A stretch of DNA of 64,000 nucleotides. Source: CAVYHJ01 sp963768165 [NCBI: uncultured bacterium]. GTDB taxonomy: Bacteria; UBP4; UBA4092. The notes under the pieces are model-generated. The model ran no database searches. It saw only the letters and a list, made by a program, of their open reading frames with translations, and was not told the DNA's origin. The DNA lies in the NCBI GenBank assembly GCA_963768165.1, contig CAVYHJ010000026.1:682001-746000 (forward strand), given 5' to 3'. The position numbers were made by a program, and so were the translations under genes. Within the stretch, counting starts at the first letter, position 1, and the number at the start of each line of letters is the position of its first letter. Of the stretch, positions 17,317 to 26,169 are shown in pieces.

Positions 17317-18516
17317 TTACCTATCTAATAAATGCCCCATTTTATCACGTTTTGTCTGCAAATATCCTTCGTTAATATCATTTTTCCCCACTTGCAAGGG
17401 AACTTGTTCCACTACCGCCAATCCGTATCCTTCCAATCCAACGATCTTTCTCGGATTATTGGTCATCAATCGAATAGTGCTTAAGCCCAAATCCGCCAAA
17501 ATCTGTGCTCCGATTCCATACTCGCGTAAATCCGGTTTAAACCCCAATTTTATATTGGCTTCCACAGTATCCAATCCTCGATCTTGAAGAGCATATGCCT
17601 TCAACTTATTTTCCAGGCCAATTCCCCGACCCTCTTGCCGCAGATATAAAACAACACCGGAACCTTCTTTCTCAATCATTTGCAAAGCTTTACTTATCTG
17701 GGGACCGCAATCACATCGTAAGGAACCAAACACGTCTCCGGTTAAACATTCGGAATGGACGCGAACCAAAACATTCTGTTTTCCCGTAACAGGTTCTTTC
17801 ACCAAGGCTACATGAAAACCATTATCAATCATTGCTTTATATCCATATAATTTAAAAGTACCATAGCGTGTCGGTAAATTAGTGGTAACAATCCGGGTAA
17901 TTAATTTTTCGGTTTTCCTACGATATTCAATTAAATCTTTTATTGTAATAATGGCCAGATCTTGCTTATGAGCAAATTCCATTAATTGAGGAATGCGTGC
18001 CATCGTGCCGTCGGGGTTCATAATTTCACAAAGCACTCCTGCCGGATAAAGACCTGCCAGCCGTGCCAAATCCACTGCTGCTTCTGTATGCCCCGCACGG
18101 GTTAACACACCACCTTCCCGTTCACGCAATGGAAAGACATGCCCCGGTTTTCGCAAATCAGCCGCCGTTTTGGAAGGATCAATTAAAATTTTAACAGTGT
18201 GCGCCCGGTCATACGCGGATATTCCAGTTGTAATCCCATCATGTGCATCCACACTTTCGGTAAAAGCGGTTCTCATGGATTCGGTATTTTCTGAAACCAT
18301 CGGTTTCAATTGTAATTCAATCAACCGCGGCGCATGCATCGGTACACAAATTAATCCACGTCCATGCTGAGCCATGAAATTAATACTTTCAGGAGTGACT
18401 TTCTCCGCGGCCAATATCAAATCACCTTCATTTTCCCGATCTTCATCATCCACGACAATGACCATTTTCCCCTGTCGGATAAATTCAATTCCTTCTTCCA
18501 CCATATTAAATTTCAC
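17317..18516 (-). CDS. ribBA: Bifunctional DHBP synthase / GTP cyclohydrolase II
   Basis: 399 aa fusion. The N-terminal RibB half contains [12 protein letters not shown] and the [16 protein letters not shown] motif; the C-terminal RibA half contains [18 protein letters not shown] (zinc cysteines) and [10 protein letters not shown]. Together they make both precursors of riboflavin: the four-carbon unit from ribulose 5-phosphate and the pyrimidine from GTP. It lies 11 nt after ribE. Confidence 0.97.
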   Translation of the reverse strand: MKFNMVEEGIEFIRQGKMVIVVDDEDRENEGDLILAAEKVTPESINFMAQHGRGLICVPMHAPRLIELQLKPMVSENTESMRTAFTESVDAHDGITTGISAYDRAHTVKILIDPSKTAADLRKPGHVFPLREREGGVLTRAGHTEAAVDLARLAGLYPAGVLCEIMNPDGTMARIPQLMEFAHKQDLAIITIKDLIEYRRKTEKLITRIVTTNLPTRYGTFKLYGYKAMIDNGFHVALVKEPVTGKQNVLVRVHSECLTGDVFGSLRCDCGPQISKALQMIEKEGSGVVLYLRQEGRGIGLENKLKAYALQDRGLDTVEANIKLGFKPDLREYGIGAQILADLGLSTIRLMTNNPRKIVGLEGYGLAVVEQVPLQVGKNDINEGYLQTKRDKMGHLLDR

Positions 18517-18527
18517 AAAATACTCCC

Positions 18528-19169
18528 TTAAGCAAACCCGTTCGATTGCAAAAATTCCAAGCTAATTATCTCTTTTGACGGTTTAAATTGGGAAAATCGT
18601 TCAATATATTTGGCAATTAAATCAAATTCCAAATTCACTTCCTCACCGATTTTCTTATCACCTAGTATCGTTACCTCCAGGGTGTGCGGGATCACTGCGA
18701 CCGTAAATTGATTTCCATGAATCTCCACTACTGTTAAACTAATTCCATCAATCGCTACACTTCCTTTAGTAATTAAATATCTGGAAAATTGCGGTGGAAT
18801 AGAGAATTCCATAATCACCGAATTCCCTTCCTCCCTTTTCCCAATCAACTGCCCTACCCCATCCACATGTCCACTAACTAGATGCCCGCCCAATCGGTCA
18901 TTGAATCGTAAAGGCCGTTCCAAATTCACTCTTGTTCCCATATGAATTTTCATAAAAGTAGTTTTTCTTAATGTTTCAGGACTAAGATCGACCGTAAAAT
19001 GTTTCTGATTACATTTTACCACTGTCACGCATGTTCCATTTACAGATATACTGTCATCATTTTTCAGATCATCCATATTCGATTCTATGGAAATTGTAAA
19101 TATTCCTCCATCTGTTGTCCGTTCAATTTTCTCGATTTTTCCTGTTCCTTCAATGATGCCGGTAAACAT
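18528..19169 (-). CDS. ribE: Riboflavin synthase, alpha subunit
   Basis: 213 aa, with the two tandem lumazine-binding barrels: repeat 1 starts [12 protein letters not shown], repeat 2 contains [16 protein letters not shown]. It dismutates two lumazines into riboflavin. The start lies 3 nt after the ribD stop, so translation is probably coupled. Confidence 0.96.
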   Translation of the reverse strand: MFTGIIEGTGKIEKIERTTDGGIFTISIESNMDDLKNDDSISVNGTCVTVVKCNQKHFTVDLSPETLRKTTFMKIHMGTRVNLERPLRFNDRLGGHLVSGHVDGVGQLIGKREEGNSVIMEFSIPPQFSRYLITKGSVAIDGISLTVVEIHGNQFTVAVIPHTLEVTILGDKKIGEEVNLEFDLIAKYIERFSQFKPSKEIISLEFLQSNGFA

Positions 19170-19172
19170 GAG

Positions 19173-20315
19173 TTATAAATACCCTTCAATAACGATATCT
19201 TCTCCTAAAAAGCGGACTGTCATATCCTTAAGTTTGCTCATCTGTTCCAAAGTCTTTATTCCTTTACCCGCAATGGACGAAAGTGAATTCCTTCCACCCA
19301 TTAATTTGGGTGCTATAAAGCATAGCACTTTATTGACCATTTTCGCATCTAAAAATGCTCCATGCACCCGTGCCCCGCCCTCTACCAAAATGGATTGTAT
19401 TCCTCGTTTACCTAATTCTTGCAATAAGCTTTTTACATTAATATGTCCATTTATTGCATCAATTGGCATAATTTCAATACTTGCCTCTATCTGACTCGAA
19501 GGTGTCTCACCGAGTTCCTCTGCTTTAACCGAAGGTCTCCGACCAAGGGCATTTTCTCCAATAACCCAATATGTTTTGGGAGATACCTTTCCTTTCTTGA
19601 ATACTTTCGCTGAACTGGGTACCTGTGCCGTGCTATCAAGTATAATTCGTGCGGGATACCGATGATATCTCTTCTTTCCATGTACTACTAATTCCGGATT
19701 ATCCACAAGCACTGTTCCCGAACCTACTAAAATGGCATCCACACCAGCTCTGATTTCTTGAACGTACTCTCTAGATTCTCTGCCCGATATCCATTTTGAA
19801 TTTCCATTGGCTGTTGCTATTTTTCCGTCTAATGTTTGCGCTATCTTCATAATAACAAACGGCAGACCGGTTCTCTTGTAATACCAATATCCTTCATTCA
19901 AACGCTGGGATTCCTCTTCCAAAATATCTGTCATAACAATAATTCCTGACTTTCGTAACTTTGCCAAGCCTTTCCCTGACACCCGCGGGTCCGGGTCGCA
20001 TATTCCAATAACCACTTTTTTAATTCCAGATTCAATGATTGCACTTGTGCACGGCGGAGTTCGCCCATAATGACAACACGGTTCCAAATTGACATATAAC
20101 GTTGACCCTTGTACTTTCCCCTTTGCACTCTTTATCGCCATTACTTCCGCATGATCCGCTCCGGCATATTTATGATACCCTTCGCCAATTATCTTCCCAT
20201 TTTTGACAAGTACCGCCCCTACCATTGGGTTTGGACTAGTGTTTCCCCACCCTTTTCGAGCGAGTAATATTGCCCGTTCCATAAACTCTTGTCTATATTC
20301 TTCAAACGATTTCAT
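19173..20315 (-). CDS. ribD: Bifunctional pyrimidine deaminase / reductase RibD
   Basis: 380 aa. The N-terminal deaminase has the zinc motif HAEVMA (about residue 55) and PCCHYGRTPPC; the C-terminal reductase has QTLDGKIAT and VEGGARVHGAFL. A segment of about 25 residues near 250-275 is longer than usual between reductase strands. It is the first gene of the operon, with a promoter 40-70 bp upstream and no FMN riboswitch. Confidence 0.95.
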   Translation of the reverse strand: MKSFEEYRQEFMERAILLARKGWGNTSPNPMVGAVLVKNGKIIGEGYHKYAGADHAEVMAIKSAKGKVQGSTLYVNLEPCCHYGRTPPCTSAIIESGIKKVVIGICDPDPRVSGKGLAKLRKSGIIVMTDILEEESQRLNEGYWYYKRTGLPFVIMKIAQTLDGKIATANGNSKWISGRESREYVQEIRAGVDAILVGSGTVLVDNPELVVHGKKRYHRYPARIILDSTAQVPSSAKVFKKGKVSPKTYWVIGENALGRRPSVKAEELGETPSSQIEASIEIMPIDAINGHINVKSLLQELGKRGIQSILVEGGARVHGAFLDAKMVNKVLCFIAPKLMGGRNSLSSIAGKGIKTLEQMSKLKDMTVRFLGEDIVIEGYL

Positions 20316-20355
20316 AACCCCTTTTACAGCTAATTGATTGTATTTATTAGGGATA

Positions 20356-20384
20356 GATATAGCATTTTATCATCTTTTTGTCAA
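20356..20384 (-). promoter_or_regulatory. sigma70 promoter of the rib-nusB-kinase-lptE operon
   Basis: On the minus strand, a perfect TTGACA (20384-20379) and TATATC (20361-20356) are 17 bp apart, about 40 bp from the ribD start. The leader has no FMN-aptamer conserved sequence. Confidence 0.7.
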
Positions 20385-20609
20385 CATTTATAAATTCTAA
20401 AAAACATTAAATCTCTATAAATTATATAAAATGTTCCAAGCAATCTTCTCTTTCGTATATTCAAAGAATTATTCTAATAAGTTATAATTGATTTTACCTA
20501 ATTTTAAAGATATGGGGAATTATCGAGAGAGGAAATCAAACCTTGGAATGCCTTAAAAAATTCCTGGCGAAAATCTACCCATAAGTTAAATTTAAAAAGA
20601 AGAATTAAT

Positions 20610-21125
20610 ATGAAAAAAGTAATCATTATTTCTGGTTTACCAGGTTCTGGTAAAAGCACCGTCGCTGAAGGGCTTGCGCAAAACCTTAAATTACCGATAT
20701 TTTCAGTTGACCCTATTGAGTCTTCTATTCTTAAAAGTGGCATTAAGAGAAGTTTTGAAACTGGTTTGGCGGCCTATTTAGTCGCCGAAAGGTTAGTCGC
20801 CGAACAACTAAGCTTAGGACAGTCTGCAATTATTGATGCAGTTAGTCCAGTAAGGGAATCTCGAGACATGTGGCACAATATATCAAATAACTATAATGCT
20901 CGGTTAATCATTATTGAGTGTGTCTTGGATAATAATCTTCATAGAAAAAGAATAGAATCGCGAATTCGTAATATGTATGGAATTCCAGAGATAACATGGG
21001 ATGATGTTGAAAATCGCCGTAAAGAATATTTACAGTGGGAAGAAGAAAGATTAATTTTAGACACCTCGAATAATGCCCAAAATAATTTAGACAAAGCCTT
21101 GGAATATATCAGTCAACATTCATAA
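20610..21125 (+). CDS. P-loop kinase-like ATPase (zeta-toxin/AAA_33-like)
   Basis: 171 aa. The Walker A GLPGSGKST is at residues 9-17, followed by VDPIESSIL and a DAVSPVRESR segment typical of small nucleotide or antibiotic/sugar kinases of the AAA_33 group. ARG-rich RIESRIRN near residue 115 would be the lid. The substrate cannot be predicted. It is AT-rich compared with neighbours and has no partner antitoxin-like gene beside it. Confidence 0.7.
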   Translation: MKKVIIISGLPGSGKSTVAEGLAQNLKLPIFSVDPIESSILKSGIKRSFETGLAAYLVAERLVAEQLSLGQSAIIDAVSPVRESRDMWHNISNNYNARLIIIECVLDNNLHRKRIESRIRNMYGIPEITWDDVENRRKEYLQWEEERLILDTSNNAQNNLDKALEYISQHS

Positions 21126-21191
21126 TTTATTTTCGCCAATTCCCCGATTCGACCTGATTCCTTTTATTTTCTTATGTTACAATACTTCGTT

Positions 21192-21608
21192 ATGCCGATA
21201 TACCCTGTATCCTCCTCAAAAGTAAATGAATTGAATAAACGAATGTCCCAATTGGGTATTCAAGAATCCGATTTTGAGGAAAATTTTACCCGCTCTTCCG
21301 GCAAAGGAGGGCAGCATGTTAATAAAACTTCCACTTGTGTTATTATAATTCACAAACCGACAGGGTTAACTGTGCGTTGCCAGTCGGAACGGTCTCAGGC
21401 ATTGAACCGATTCCTGGCACGACGGCTGTTGGTGGATAAGATTGAAAAACAAATCCTGGGTCTCCAGAGTAAGGAGGAACAACTTCGAGAAAAAATACGC
21501 CGGCAAAAAAGGAAACGATCTAAACGAGCTAAAGAAAAAATGCTGGCTAATAAACAATATCAATCGGAGAAAAAATCACTCCGAACAACACCTAGCAGGG
21601 AGGAATAA
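21192..21608 (+). CDS. Peptide-chain release factor-like protein with GGQ motif
   Basis: 138 aa from the ATG at 21192 (an alternative ATG is at 21174). [19 protein letters not shown] carries the GGQ that triggers peptidyl-tRNA hydrolysis, and the C-terminal half is a strongly basic helix. There is no stop-codon recognition domain, so it belongs to the RF-like/ArfB-type group that rescues stalled ribosomes or acts on damaged ones. Which subgroup is uncertain: the Lys/Arg tail resembles ArfB. Confidence 0.82.
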   Translation: MPIYPVSSSKVNELNKRMSQLGIQESDFEENFTRSSGKGGQHVNKTSTCVIIIHKPTGLTVRCQSERSQALNRFLARRLLVDKIEKQILGLQSKEEQLREKIRRQKRKRSKRAKEKMLANKQYQSEKKSLRTTPSREE

Positions 21609-21614
21609 GTACAC

Positions 21615-22376
21615 ATGAAATTTCTCAATCACAACTTCATTAAAATTACCTCAATATTTTTACTATCCTATGCCACAGTTAAAACGACCTCGGCACAACT
21701 TCCGCCACCTCCTGAGGGCATAATTCCAATGGAAGTAGGCGCCCCAGGTAAATTGGCACCGGATCCCCATATTCCTGGAAGATTGGCTGTATTCGCCAAG
21801 GAAGATATTTCCAAATTGCAAAATCGAACAGTTTTTCTGGGCGATTCTATTACTCAAATGTTTGACTTGAACAAATTTTTCCCGGAAATAAAAACTGTCA
21901 ATCGAGGAGTTGGATATGATGGGATGGGATTATTGGAGAAATATGGTGTATACAACCGATTGGCAAGCACCGTTTATAACCTTCATCCCAAACAAATTAT
22001 TCTCATGATTGGGGTAAATGATATAGGGAATCTCTCTACCGATCCAGGAGATAAAAGGTTTTTGCAATATGACTATTTGGTATGGAAACTCCGGCATGAT
22101 TTACCCAACACCGAATTGTGGTGTATCTCCCTATTACCGACAGGGGATCCCTATAGTAATATGAATCCGACTATCCGGATATTCAATGCCCATGCTGAGC
22201 AGGTCGCCAACAAATATCATGCTCATTGGTTAAATATCTATCCCAATTTCCTGAATGAAAACAATATATTCAAAAAAGAATATACCCAGGATGGATTGCA
22301 TCCCAGCCAAACCGGATTTGCCATTTTGGCAAATATCTATCGTAATAAAATATTCGGATTACCTCCTTTAAAATAA
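21615..22376 (+). CDS. Secreted SGNH/GDSL-type hydrolase
   Basis: 253 aa. A signal peptide (about 1-28, ending SAQ) precedes a proline-rich linker and an SGNH fold: block I FLGDSITQ (Ser about residue 77), NRGVGYDG with the oxyanion glycine, block III IGVNDIGN and block V DGLHPS with the catalytic Asp-His. Proteins of this type in glycan-degrading bacteria are often acetylesterases or lysophospholipases; the substrate is not determined. It starts 6 nt after the release-factor-like gene and ends at a strong terminator. Confidence 0.85.
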   Translation: MKFLNHNFIKITSIFLLSYATVKTTSAQLPPPPEGIIPMEVGAPGKLAPDPHIPGRLAVFAKEDISKLQNRTVFLGDSITQMFDLNKFFPEIKTVNRGVGYDGMGLLEKYGVYNRLASTVYNLHPKQIILMIGVNDIGNLSTDPGDKRFLQYDYLVWKLRHDLPNTELWCISLLPTGDPYSNMNPTIRIFNAHAEQVANKYHAHWLNIYPNFLNENNIFKKEYTQDGLHPSQTGFAILANIYRNKIFGLPPLK

Positions 22377-22396
22377 CTTAAATCAATAATTTAAAT

Positions 22397-22444
22397 CAAA
22401 CAACGTCGGGAGAACAGAGATATTCCCGACGTTGTTTTTTTATT
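22397..22444 (+). terminator. Intrinsic terminator after the SGNH hydrolase
   Basis: AAACAACGTCGGGA (from 22398) pairs with TCCCGACGTTGTTT (from about 22424), followed by a T-run to 22441. Strong Rho-independent terminator. Confidence 0.92.
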
Positions 22445-22684
22445 GTTTAGAAATCTATGATTGAATAGAACAGCTTGTAATTCTTACGCTAGTATACTCT
22501 TTTCCAAATTTCTTCTTCGTTCCGCCATCGCAATGAACTAGAGAGCTATGATAATCAATGAGAAGGTTATCCATTCGGTGATTTCTGGAAATTTCTCCAT
22601 ATTCATAAAATATAAAAGTATCGTTGCGGTTCTTCCTTGGAACATAAATATAAAGACAGAATAAAATGCTAATAATTAATTCTT
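22445..22684. other. Intergenic region, nothing recognised
   Basis: Between the terminator and the convergent membrane-protein gene I see no ORF of note, no tRNA-like fold and no obvious repeat. Confidence 0.5.
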
Positions 22685-23794
22685 TTACACTTTTGCTGAT
22701 TTGGCTATAGTTCCGTTATTGGTCTCAATCTCTTTGGTTAACTTCAATTCTGTAGCGCGTCTTCTTTCAGCCATCGTCAAGAATACTACCGCGATAAGAA
22801 TAAATACCAGAGATAGCCATTCTTCAGTTTTGGGCATTTTGCCACCAAACCAAAGAGCAAAAAGAAGTGTAGAAGTGGTACCCGCAACCAATGATGTTAA
22901 TCGATTGACTAATCCCGCAAAGGTAGCGGTTCTACCCTGGAACATGAATATAAAAACTGAGAAAAAAGCGACCATCCCAAACGAAGTTCCTGCTAATATC
23001 TGCCACGGCCAGGAACTATGTGGATTGGTAAATGATGCCTTAAAATGCACCACTTGGGAAATATCAACATTCAAATACTTAAAGATACACCAACCCACAA
23101 ACAACATAGTGATGGTGGAAGATATCTGTTCAATACCAAAAAATCCTTTGTAGTCATAAATCGCATGTTTCGGTCGAGTATTTTTATAAAAATTCATTAT
23201 GTAAATCCGGATGGAATAAGCCGTTAAATAGCTTCCTAAAATCCATAATGCCGGGGCAGAATGAAGAAAAGCAAATGCACCTTTTGCGGAACCGAAAAAA
23301 TAACTATAAAAAATATTAATGCTGACCGCAAGTATGGCAAAAACCACACCCATTTCTTCTTCCCAATAGACCTGTTTATGAAGAATACCCTGTTTAATTT
23401 GAATCGCATCCACAACCCGGCTGATAACAATTACACTGCCGCGCATTATAACCATGGCAACCATGACAGAAATAGGAAGCGTATACATCAATGTTGTTGT
23501 AGGAATGACAACCGCGGTGCAAATTCCAGAAGGAATTATATAAAGAAATTCTTTGGGAAAGGTTATTCCTCTTACTTTCAAGTAAGTGGTGGATTTCAAT
23601 GCATACCAGCCTGCAATAAAAGTAACGAGGATACAAGGTAAATTCCCACCAATGGTACTAAACACCGTATATTCCAAATCACCCACTTTAGGAGTATAGT
23701 ATTTCACCGTGAGTCCGGTAATCACATAAAAAAAGAAATAAAAGAAACAAAGTTGTATTAATCTTCCGGTACTGCCTTCCGATGTTTTCCACAT
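22685..23794 (-). CDS. Ten-helix membrane protein, DMT-transporter-like
   Basis: 369 aa with about ten hydrophobic segments in two similar halves, resembling the drug/metabolite transporter (EamA) layout. Charged residues sit in the loop after helix 4 (ISRVVDAIQIKQGI) and the C-terminus is cytoplasmic and charged. I do not recognise the family with certainty. It is 31 nt downstream of the P-loop NTPase gene at 23826 and on the same strand, so the two probably act together. Confidence 0.6.
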   Translation of the reverse strand: MWKTSEGSTGRLIQLCFFYFFFYVITGLTVKYYTPKVGDLEYTVFSTIGGNLPCILVTFIAGWYALKSTTYLKVRGITFPKEFLYIIPSGICTAVVIPTTTLMYTLPISVMVAMVIMRGSVIVISRVVDAIQIKQGILHKQVYWEEEMGVVFAILAVSINIFYSYFFGSAKGAFAFLHSAPALWILGSYLTAYSIRIYIMNFYKNTRPKHAIYDYKGFFGIEQISSTITMLFVGWCIFKYLNVDISQVVHFKASFTNPHSSWPWQILAGTSFGMVAFFSVFIFMFQGRTATFAGLVNRLTSLVAGTTSTLLFALWFGGKMPKTEEWLSLVFILIAVVFLTMAERRRATELKLTKEIETNNGTIAKSAKV

Positions 23795-23825
23795 AGAGAA
23801 TACTCCTGTTATTACTATTCAAGCA

Positions 23826-24542
23826 TTATTTCTTGGATATTCGTTTCCACAACCGAGTAAATGTAGTTTCCAACGCCGGGCCTAATTTCTCTGAGGCGTC
23901 CGTAACTTCCGGTTCATTAGGTAATACAGAATACGGTACGGAAAATCCCCGTACATTGATATCCCCTTCCAACCCTTTGGCGATTTTATCCCAGTCATTC
24001 ACCTTGTAATAGAAATCCATTTTATCATCCGGCAGGGAATGAAAAAGGACGGTATCCTCCTGCCCTTTCCTGGCACGGCGCCGATTCTTTCGCACCGATT
24101 CTTCATAAGATACTTTGATATAACAAATTCCGGTGGTCTTTAATACTTCGTCACACAAAAGGGAATAGGCATGGGCAAACGCATTCTCTCCGCCGCGTGC
24201 GAATTCAATGATCGCCGTCGTATCCCTGGTAAATCCCGGCGTGTCCCGTAAATGCTTCTTGAAAGCCAGATTGATTTTCTCAATACAGACATCCCAAAAG
24301 ATTTCGTCCTTGAAATAGTAATCCGGCTTGGAGTGTAAACGTTCTTTGCCATATCTGGTTAATATATCGTCTTCTTCAAACCATTCCCAGATATACGGAA
24401 AATCGTCTATTTCTAAAAACTTCCCAATATGAAATCGTTTCTTGCGTTCTTCCATATCGGTTTTCTTTAAATAATCAATAACTTCACTTTTCCCTGCTGC
24501 CGGACGACCGCAGAGAACTATACAAGGTATAATATCGCTCAT
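23826..24542 (-). CDS. P-loop NTPase, nucleotide-kinase-like, function unknown
   Basis: 238 aa from the ATG at 24540-24542, where GGA precedes the start; an upstream in-frame ATG at 24608 has no ribosome-binding site. The Walker A GRPAAGKSE is at about residues 11-19. A DRxRxRK-like basic stretch (KNRRRARKGQED, about 155-165) could be a phosphate lid. The C-terminal 50 residues are outside the kinase fold. The partner is the membrane protein downstream. No known family name comes to mind. Confidence 0.65.
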   Translation of the reverse strand: MSDIIPCIVLCGRPAAGKSEVIDYLKKTDMEERKKRFHIGKFLEIDDFPYIWEWFEEDDILTRYGKERLHSKPDYYFKDEIFWDVCIEKINLAFKKHLRDTPGFTRDTTAIIEFARGGENAFAHAYSLLCDEVLKTTGICYIKVSYEESVRKNRRRARKGQEDTVLFHSLPDDKMDFYYKVNDWDKIAKGLEGDINVRGFSVPYSVLPNEPEVTDASEKLGPALETTFTRLWKRISKK

Positions 24543-24608
24543 TTTCTTTATCCTTTCCAGCTCAAAATCGTAAATTAATGGAGAAACGTAATATATCCGA
24601 CTTTGCAA

Positions 24609-24880
24609 TGGGTGTCAAGAAAAAATAATCCATTGGTAACGTAAACTAGATTGTGTAATGGAGAAAAGAGAGGAAAGGGTATATTCTTCCAAGAGACAAA
24701 ACCAAAAGAAAGGAGACGCAGTGCAAAAAGGCAAAGTTAAGACAGCAAAAAATTCTAGAAAAAATCCCCTCTCCGGAGAAAAACCCAGAAAAGCACCCAA
24801 AATGTACAGAAACAATACAGTTCATTAGCGTATTTCAATGGGAGACAAAACGGAGATAGTACGGAGACTGTACAGTTTTG
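24609..24880. other. Intergenic region, no gene supported
   Basis: Purine-rich sequence between two leftward genes; a short open frame on the minus strand is Phe/Leu-rich low complexity with no start signals and is not accepted as a gene. Confidence 0.5.
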
Positions 24881-25156
24881 TTACAATTCCAAAAACCTTA
24901 TTCTATCTTTGACCTTTTTAGTACTCATCTTCTTTTGAATATCGTTATTAAGCTCTGCTATTCGTGCCAAGCCCAACCAAGCTTCTTTTAAACCCGGGTT
25001 TATATCTACTGCTTTTTGAAATTCACTTTGCGCTTCGGGATACATTCTTTTCTCAAGTAGATAATTCCCCATTTGACAATGGTCATATCCTAAAAGATGG
25101 TTCAGTCCCAAAAGACAGGCACGAGCCTCAAAACTACAATCCAACTTCTTTTTCAT
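24881..25156 (-). CDS. Small TPR protein, third gene of the dynamin-like operon
   Basis: 91 aa. Residues about 25-75 form one to two tetratricopeptide repeats (MGNYLLEKRMYPEAQSEF, then AVDINPGLKEAWLGLARIAE). The ATG overlaps the stop of the DUF6062-type gene (ATGA), so it is translated with it. It probably acts as an adaptor for the two upstream proteins. Confidence 0.75.
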   Translation of the reverse strand: MKKKLDCSFEARACLLGLNHLLGYDHCQMGNYLLEKRMYPEAQSEFQKAVDINPGLKEAWLGLARIAELNNDIQKKMSTKKVKDRIRFLEL

Positions 25157-26169
25157 TCCGTGGTTACTTCCGTAGAAAAATTTGCTAATTGTTTCTTTAA
25201 TACTTGAATTTCCTTTTTTTGCATTTCAATAAATTTACTTAAATTATCTCTATCAGCTTTAATTCCTGATAGTTGAAATTCCAATGTTTGAATGTCTTTC
25301 GCCTGTTGATGAGTTCGGAAATGCAAGGAAGCAGCCTTCGTTTCTGCATTATTCAAACGTGTATTCCCTTCCCGAAGCCGTTCATTTTCTCTTTCCAATT
25401 TTCCGAGTTTCAATTGAATCTGCACCAGTGAATTTGATAAATCAAGTGATTTCTGAAAACCATACCAATTCTTACCCGTAAGGTGCTCAATCGCACGAAT
25501 CCAAGCATTTCCTTCCGAACCAATGGGTTCATCGCTATATCGGTAATCCTGTTTCCTAATAAATTCTCCCAATTCGTAATCTAGCGTAGTTAAAATCAGC
25601 CGTTCTTTTTGAGTTAAGACATCGGCAATTTCTTGATTGGGATGGCATTTTAATCCTTGAAGAAAATGGAGATTACATAATCCATAGGATTCCCGGTATA
25701 TCTTCTTGAAATCATCATCTTTAAGATAATCAAGAATGAGTGAAACGGTCATTTTTATCGTATCTGTTTGATAGGAACAAATCGGACATATTTTTTCAAT
25801 TTTAATGCTTACCTTTTTCTTGATTGAATTAATCCAATTTCTAAGCTTATCGCGAATGGAAGGTTCGGTTTGGTAATTTTTATATATTTCCGAAATATCT
25901 TTTTTAAATAATTGAATCAAATCACGATATAGAATAGTTGTCCCAAAGGCATCCCCGGCTCTTACAAATTGTGCCGCATGGATAGAACAATATCCCTTGG
26001 AAGATTTCATATCCAACCGCGTTCCCGGATCATTCACGCGCTCATACAGCAGAGAATCAATATAATTCCAGACCGATTTATTGGCATAGTAACACACCGG
26101 GCAATATGATTTTTGTACAGCATCCAGTATCCTAAAGTAAAGAAATGACCTTTCTATTTCTAGTGTCAC
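25153..26169 (-). CDS. DUF6062-like protein with two zinc-binding CxxC modules and a C-terminal coiled coil
   Basis: 338 aa. Two similar modules, each a CPxC followed about 35-40 residues later by a C-x2-H: CPVCYYANK with YCSIHAAQF (about 22-67), and CPICSYQTD with LCNLHFLQG (about 127-170). These look like paired zinc ribbons with helices between. Residues 240-335 form a continuous heptad-rich coiled coil (LGKLERENERLREGNTRL). The ATG overlaps the dynamin-like gene stop by 4 nt (ATGA). The function of this family is unknown to me; the operon suggests it is a partner of the GTPase. Confidence 0.7.
   Translation of the reverse strand: MTLEIERSFLYFRILDAVQKSYCPVCYYANKSVWNYIDSLLYERVNDPGTRLDMKSSKGYCSIHAAQFVRAGDAFGTTILYRDLIQLFKKDISEIYKNYQTEPSIRDKLRNWINSIKKKVSIKIEKICPICSYQTDTIKMTVSLILDYLKDDDFKKIYRESYGLCNLHFLQGLKCHPNQEIADVLTQKERLILTTLDYELGEFIRKQDYRYSDEPIGSEGNAWIRAIEHLTGKNWYGFQKSLDLSNSLVQIQLKLGKLERENERLREGNTRLNNAETKAASLHFRTHQQAKDIQTLEFQLSGIKADRDNLSKFIEMQKKEIQVLKKQLANFSTEVTTE

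Noticed and set aside
20316-20609. FMN riboswitch upstream of ribD
   Set aside because: The conserved AGGGGCGGGGUGAAAU-type core is absent on the minus strand; only a promoter is seen.
24615-24815. Small Phe/Leu-rich frame in the intergenic region
   Set aside because: Low-complexity composition, no ribosome-binding site and no recognisable domain.
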